This document shows positions 21,442 through 25,629 of a stretch of DNA of 25,629 nucleotides, piece by piece (within the stretch, counting starts at the first letter, position 1; the number at the start of each line of letters is the position of its first letter). Source of the stretch: JACVRW01 sp035645115. GTDB taxonomy: Bacteria; Actinomycetota; Thermoleophilia; Solirubrobacterales; Thermoleophilaceae. The stretch is taken from the NCBI GenBank assembly GCA_035645115.1, contig DASQNF010000142.1, positions 1 through 25,629 on the forward strand, read 5' to 3'. The notes beneath the pieces were generated by a model. The model saw only the letters and a list, made by a program, of their open reading frames with translations. It ran no database searches and was not told the origin of the DNA. Position numbers and translations under genes: made by a program.

Positions 21442-22383
21442 ATGGAAGCCGCATCCGTAGCGGTTCGGCGTAAGGAGGGGCGGCCCTCCGGGCTGACGGA
21501 GAGCCGCCTCGGCGCCGCCATGATGGCGCCGTCGCTGGTGGTGATGAGCCTCGTGGCGGCGTTCCCGATCGGCTACGCGATCTGGCTGTCGCTCAACGAG
21601 TACAGCGTCAGGCAGGCCGGCCTGTCGCGATTCGTGGGCGTCGACAACTACACCGAGGCGCTCTGGGGCGACGGCTCGCGGCAGTTCTGGGAGGCGTTCA
21701 AGGCCACGTTCATCTTCACGGGAATCTCCGTGTCGATCGAGCTCGTGCTTGGCGTGGCCTTCGCGCTCGCCATGCACCAGGCTTTCAGGGGCCGCGCGAT
21801 GTTGCGCGCCACGGTGCTCGTGCCGTGGGCGGTGCTGACCTTCGGCGCCGGCCTTTTGTGGCGCTCGATCTTCGAGCCCAACCTCGGCTTCCTGCCCTCG
21901 ATGCTGTCCGCCCTCGGCCTCCCCGGGGGCGACGTGCTCTGGTACGGCGAGGACGGTTGGGCGATGGCCACCCTGATCTTCGCCGACGTCTGGAAGACCG
22001 CTCCGTTCATGGCGCTGCTGATTCTCGCGGGGCTCCAGGTGATCCCCGAAGAGGTGTACGACGCGGCGAAGGTCGACGGCGCGACCGTGTGGCAGCGCTT
22101 CAGCCGCGTCACGCTGCCGCTGTTGAAGCCGGCGATCCTCGTGGCGCTGCTGTTCCGCAGCCTCGACGCACTGCGCGTGTTCGACCTGCCCTTCGCGCTC
22201 ACCAACGGCGCGAACGGCACCACCACGCTCTCGCTGCACGCCTACAACGAGCTCACGCGGAACCGGCTGGTCGGTGAGGGGTCGGCGCTCGCCGTGCTCA
22301 CCTTCGTGATCGTGATGGTGGTGTCGTTCCTCTACATCCGCTTCGTGGGCGGGAACATCCGAGCTATGGCGGAGGAGGGTTGA
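21442..22383 (+). CDS. Sugar ABC transporter permease, MalF/SugA-type
   Basis: A 313-aa inner-membrane subunit with six hydrophobic segments after a cytoplasmic N-terminus (SGLTESRLGAAMMAPSLVVM). The EAA loop that docks with the ATPase is EEVYDAAKVDGATVWQRFSRV followed by TLPLLKPAI. It pairs with the next permease. Its TGA overlaps the next ATG (TGATG at 22381-22385). The ATG follows the binding-protein stop by 12 bp. Confidence 0.95.
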   Translation: MEAASVAVRRKEGRPSGLTESRLGAAMMAPSLVVMSLVAAFPIGYAIWLSLNEYSVRQAGLSRFVGVDNYTEALWGDGSRQFWEAFKATFIFTGISVSIELVLGVAFALAMHQAFRGRAMLRATVLVPWAVLTFGAGLLWRSIFEPNLGFLPSMLSALGLPGGDVLWYGEDGWAMATLIFADVWKTAPFMALLILAGLQVIPEEVYDAAKVDGATVWQRFSRVTLPLLKPAILVALLFRSLDALRVFDLPFALTNGANGTTTLSLHAYNELTRNRLVGEGSALAVLTFVIVMVVSFLYIRFVGGNIRAMAEEG

Positions 22384-23288
22384 TGGCAACTCAGGCTGCC
22401 GGCACCACCGAAGCGCGACCGCAGTCGAAGGCACGCGTGGCCTCCGGCCAGTCGAAGCGGCGCCGCGACCGGCGCAACCAGATCCTGCTCTGGATCGCCA
22501 CCGTGGCGATCATGCTGTTCTGCCTCTTCCCGTTCTACTGGCTCGTCAACACGTCGCTGAAGTCGGGCGCCGACCTCTCGAGCGCGAAGCTGATCCCGCC
22601 CAACCCGAGCATCGACAATTACACGTCGATCTTCGAGGACTCCAACTTCACGCGCGCCCTGGTCAACAGCATCATCGTGGCGTCGGTGACCACGGTGCTC
22701 GCGCTCGTGATCGGCTCGTTCGCCGGCTACGCGCTCGCAAGGCTGCGCTTCCGAGGGAAGTTCATCCTGCTCGCGATCATCCTCTCGATCACCACCTTCC
22801 CGCCGATCGCGATCGCCGCCCCGATGTTCAAGTTCTGGACCGACCTGGACATCTACGACACGCTGTTCGGGCTGATCCCGCCGTTCCTCGCCTTCACCCT
22901 GCCGCTCACGATCTATGTGCTGGCCTCCTTCTTCAAGGAGATCCCGCGCGACCTCTCGGAGGCTGCCCTCGTGGACGGCGCCACCCACTTCCAGGCCTTC
23001 CGCAAGGTCGTGATGCCGCTTGCCGCGCCCGGGCTCGTCACGGCCGGCCTGCTCTCGTTCATCTGGGCGTGGAACGAGTTCCTGCTGGCGATCACGCTCA
23101 CGAGCTCGCCCAACGCCCGACCGGTGCCGCCGGCGCTCGCGTTCTTCACCGGCAGCCAGAAGTTCGAGGTGCCGCTCGGAACGATCACCGCGGCCACGGT
23201 CGTGGTGACCGTGCCGCTCGTGATCCTGGTGCTGATCTTCCAGAACCGCATCGTCGCTGGGCTCACCGCGGGCGCCGTCAAGGGTTGA
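22383..23288 (+). CDS. Sugar ABC transporter permease, MalG/SugB-type
   Basis: A 301-aa inner-membrane subunit with six hydrophobic segments: LFCLFPFYWLVNTSLKSGADL near the start, the EAA loop DLSEAALVDGATHFQAFRKV with MPLAAPG, and FIWAWNEFLLAITLT. The N-terminal ~35 residues are basic. The ATG at 22383 overlaps the upstream stop and follows GGAGGAGGG. No gene for the ATPase is found in this window, so the energizer is probably a shared MsmK/UgpC-like protein encoded elsewhere. Confidence 0.95.
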   Translation: MATQAAGTTEARPQSKARVASGQSKRRRDRRNQILLWIATVAIMLFCLFPFYWLVNTSLKSGADLSSAKLIPPNPSIDNYTSIFEDSNFTRALVNSIIVASVTTVLALVIGSFAGYALARLRFRGKFILLAIILSITTFPPIAIAAPMFKFWTDLDIYDTLFGLIPPFLAFTLPLTIYVLASFFKEIPRDLSEAALVDGATHFQAFRKVVMPLAAPGLVTAGLLSFIWAWNEFLLAITLTSSPNARPVPPALAFFTGSQKFEVPLGTITAATVVVTVPLVILVLIFQNRIVAGLTAGAVKG

Positions 23289-24442
23289 GCACCCTGCTCG
23301 ACCTGGTGCTGGCCCCGGGCGGCTGGGTCGAGGCGAGCGCGCGGCCGCTGGACGAGGACGACCCCGGCCGCTTCCCCGCGCTGTTCGGGCGCGACTCGCT
23401 GGTCACGGCGCTCCAGCTCCTGCCCGAACGGCCCGACGTGGCGCGCGCGACCCTGCGCGAGCTCGCCGCGCTGCAGGGCCGGCGCGACGTTCCCGAGACC
23501 TGCGAGGAGCCCGGCAAGATCCTCCACGAGCACTGGCCGCGAGCGCCCGCGCGTTTGGAGGCGATGAACTGGCCGGTGCGCGACGGCGCGCTGCTCTACT
23601 ACGGCTCGGCGGACTCCACCGCCTGGTTCCTCGTCGTCATCCGGGCGCTCGGCGACGCCGCGCTGGCGGCCGAACTCGAGCACGCCTGGCGCGCCGCGGG
23701 CGAGTGGCTCGAGCGCGCGCTCGAGCGCGGCGGCGGGCTCGTGCGCTCCGGCGCGCGCGGCGGGCGTGCGCTCGAGCAGCAGGGCTGGCGCGACACCTCG
23801 GACCCCCTCGATCCCGAGGCGGGCGGCGGCGGGATCGTGCGCGAGGACGGCGGCGCCCCGCTGATGCCGCTGGCGGACGCGGACACTCAGGCCGCGGCGG
23901 TGGCCGCCCTGCGGGCGTTCGCAGCGCTCGCGGGCGACGAGCGCATCGCGCGCCGGGCGGCCGAGCTCGGCGAGCGGGTACGCCGACGCTTTCGCCCCGA
24001 CACGATGGCGATCGAGGCCGACGGGCGCCGGCTGCGCGGCGCCGGCTCGCAGCTCGGCTGGCTCCTGTGGGCCGACGCCGCCCCGCCCGGCGCCGCGGCG
24101 CGGCTGGCGGAGCCGGACGTCTGCACGCCCTGGGGCCTGCGCACGCTCTCCGAGGGCCACCCGCAGTTCGCGCGCCACGGCTACCACCGCGGCAGCGTCT
24201 GGCCGTTCGACTCCTGGCTCGGCTGGGGCGGGCTGCGTGCCGCCGGCCGCGCCGAGGACGCGGAGCGCGTCCGTGCCGGGGTGCTCGGCGCGCTTGACCG
24301 GCTCGGGGGCGCCCCTGAGCTGTACGCGGTGGGCCCGGACGGGCCAGAGCCGGTGGCGATCGCCAACCGCGTCCAGGCCTGGACCGTAGGGGCGCGCTGG
24401 GCGCTCGAGAACGAATGGGACGGGCGCGTTGGCCTGGGATAA
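23285..24442 (+). CDS. Amylo-alpha-1,6-glucosidase-type glycoside hydrolase (glycogen-debranching C-terminal-like)
   Basis: A 385-aa (alpha/alpha)6-type glycosidase. FGRDSLVTALQLLPERPDVA (residues 35-55), NWPVRDGALLYYGSADSTAWFL, QQGWRDTSDPLDPEA, CTPWGLRTLSEGHPQFARHG and YHRGSVWPFDSWLGWGGL are the landmarks of the debranching/GH63-like group. It could cut alpha-1,6 or related glucosidic bonds of imported or stored glucans. The TTG start at 23285 overlaps the permease stop (TTGA). It lacks the N-terminal domain of full debranching enzymes. Its end overlaps the next gene by 14 bp. Confidence 0.82.
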   Translation: MSTLLDLVLAPGGWVEASARPLDEDDPGRFPALFGRDSLVTALQLLPERPDVARATLRELAALQGRRDVPETCEEPGKILHEHWPRAPARLEAMNWPVRDGALLYYGSADSTAWFLVVIRALGDAALAAELEHAWRAAGEWLERALERGGGLVRSGARGGRALEQQGWRDTSDPLDPEAGGGGIVREDGGAPLMPLADADTQAAAVAALRAFAALAGDERIARRAAELGERVRRRFRPDTMAIEADGRRLRGAGSQLGWLLWADAAPPGAAARLAEPDVCTPWGLRTLSEGHPQFARHGYHRGSVWPFDSWLGWGGLRAAGRAEDAERVRAGVLGALDRLGGAPELYAVGPDGPEPVAIANRVQAWTVGARWALENEWDGRVGLG

Positions 24443-25629
24443 CGCGGTCGTCTACCAGGTCTACCCGCGCTCCTTTCAGGACTCGAACGGAGACGGGATC
24501 GGCGACCTGCCCGGCATCGAGTCGAGGCTCGACCACCTCGCCTGGCTCGGCGTGGACGCGCTCTGGCTCTCGCCCTTCTACCCCTCGCCGATGTACGACT
24601 TCGGCTACGACGTGGCCGACTACACGGACGTCGACCCGGTGTTCGGCACGCTCGCGGACTTCGACTCGCTGACCGCTGCGGCCGCCGAGCGCGGCCTAGG
24701 CGTGCTGCTCGACATCGTGCCCTGCCACACCTCGATCGAGCACCCGTGGTTTCGCGAGCATCCCGACTGGTACATCTGGGCGGACGCGCCCAACAACTGG
24801 TCCTCGGCCTTCGGCGGGTCGGCCTGGAGCAGGCGCGGCGAGCGCTACTACCTGCACTCGTTCTACCCGGAGCAGCCCGACCTCGACTGGCGCAACCCCG
24901 AGGTGGTGGCCGCCATGCAGGACGTGCTGCGCTTCTGGCTCGAGCGCGGCGCGGCCGGCTACCGGGTCGACGCGATCGACCGGCTGCTGAAGGACCCGCA
25001 GCTGCGCGACGACCCGCCGGCGCTCGAGCCGTTCGGGCTGCCCCTGCGCGACGACGAGGCTCGGCTCGCGCTCACGATGTCGCGCAACGCGCCCGACACG
25101 GGCGAGGCGCTGGCGCAGATCCGAGCCGCGGCGGGCGACGCGTTCCTGGTGGGCGAGGTGTACCTGCCGAGCGCCCGCTGGCAGCCCTACCTCGACTGCT
25201 TCGACGCGGTGTTCGCGTTCGAGCTGCTGCACGCGCCCTGGGAGGCTGGGGCGCTCCGCGCCGCGCTCGAGTCGACAACGGGCCTGCCCGGTGCCGCGTG
25301 GGTGCTCTCCAACCACGACTTCGGCAGGCTCGTGACGCGCTTCGGGCGGGCGAACGCGCGCGCCGCCGCCGTGATGCTGCTCACGCTGCCGGGCTGCGCG
25401 TTCCTCTACCAGGGCGACGAGATCGGGCTTGGCGACGGGCAGGGTGGCGAGCGCGAGTTCGACCGCGCCGGACGCGACCGCTTCCGGCACCCGATGCAGT
25501 GGGACGCCTCGCCCGCAGGGGGCTTCACGAGCGGCGAGCCCTGGCTGCCGCCCGTGAACCCGGCCGAGCTGAATGTCGAGGCCCAGCGCCACGACCCGGC
25601 TGCCACGCTCGAGTTCGTGCGCGCGCTGA
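24429..25629 (+). CDS. GH13 alpha-glucosidase/oligo-1,6-glucosidase family, 3' truncated by window end
   Basis: 400 residues are visible. It starts at TTG 24429 (MAWDNAVVYQVYPRSFQDSN), 14 bp inside the previous gene. GH13 motifs: region I DIVPCHTS (residues 95-102, with Cys at 99 where Asn is usual), QPDLDW, region II GYRVDAID with nucleophile D181, region III VGEVY with acid/base E243, and region IV LSNHD with D297. HPMQWD follows as in alpha-glucosidases. This fits the QPDLN-type subfamily (alpha-glucosidase, oligo-1,6-glucosidase or related transglucosidase). It would split imported alpha-glucosides inside the cell. The frame is still open at 25629. Confidence 0.92.
   Translation, partial: MAWDNAVVYQVYPRSFQDSNGDGIGDLPGIESRLDHLAWLGVDALWLSPFYPSPMYDFGYDVADYTDVDPVFGTLADFDSLTAAAAERGLGVLLDIVPCHTSIEHPWFREHPDWYIWADAPNNWSSAFGGSAWSRRGERYYLHSFYPEQPDLDWRNPEVVAAMQDVLRFWLERGAAGYRVDAIDRLLKDPQLRDDPPALEPFGLPLRDDEARLALTMSRNAPDTGEALAQIRAAAGDAFLVGEVYLPSARWQPYLDCFDAVFAFELLHAPWEAGALRAALESTTGLPGAAWVLSNHDFGRLVTRFGRANARAAAVMLLTLPGCAFLYQGDEIGLGDGQGGEREFDRAGRDRFRHPMQWDASPAGGFTSGEPWLPPVNPAELNVEAQRHDPAATLEFVRAL

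Overview
The window is a very GC-rich chromosomal stretch with almost continuous coding, short intergenic gaps, frequent GTG/TTG starts and many 4-bp GTGA/ATGA start-stop overlaps. Gene content (SigB/SigF-family sigma factor, DUF1469 holin-like protein with DUF3618 and YihY, split LigD domains, daunorubicin-type ABC exporter, bacterial eRF1-like protein, DUF2294/MpsC protein) points to an actinobacterium. My best guess is the Thermoleophilia/Solirubrobacterales group; this is inference from protein flavour, not a phylogeny. I saw no rRNA, tRNA, CRISPR array, insertion sequence or phage.

Layout. 1-264: tail of an eRF1-like gene. 268-3406: a MarR regulator divergent from a three-gene ABC exporter; the shared promoter carries three GTCGAC boxes exactly 16 bp apart. 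3430-5492: cupin, two small membrane proteins and a DUF72 protein whose end runs 119 bp antisense into the next gene. 5374-7311: a SigB/SigF-family sigma factor divergent from a CBS-domain protein with a coupled acidic disordered protein, then a small basic protein. 7630-10160: zinc ribbon, then an envelope operon on the minus strand (holin-like DUF1469, DUF3618, YihY, DUF1360). 10210-12433: an RpoD-like sigma factor, a DUF2294/MpsC-like protein and a nucleotidyltransferase. 12496-15601: metallophosphoesterase, then a minus-strand operon of a cation efflux protein with separate LigD phosphoesterase and polymerase proteins. 15646-16976: SDR epimerase and a small Cys-rich protein. 17000-17755: a membrane-protein gene broken by repeated alternating frameshifts. 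18017-20051: flavin amine oxidase and DJ-1/PfpI protein. 20170-25629: a sugar ABC transporter operon (lipoprotein, two permeases) with a debranching-type glycosidase and a GH13 alpha-glucosidase that runs off the window.

How it fits together. The main unifying signal is regulatory. Four genes have a close match to the SigB/SigF promoter (GTTT, 12-14 nt spacer after the hexamer, GGGTA[T/A/C]): the small membrane protein at 4403, the CBS protein, the RpoD-like sigma factor and the sugar-ABC operon. PfpI and the SigB/F-type sigma gene itself have weaker matches. In addition, seven start codons have a GGGTAN box ending exactly 9 nt upstream, which would give leaderless mRNAs. I therefore read much of the window as a general-stress neighbourhood (envelope, DNA repair, redox, sugar uptake/storage) organised around the sigma factor at 5374-6183. 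Experimental start-site mapping would decide this.
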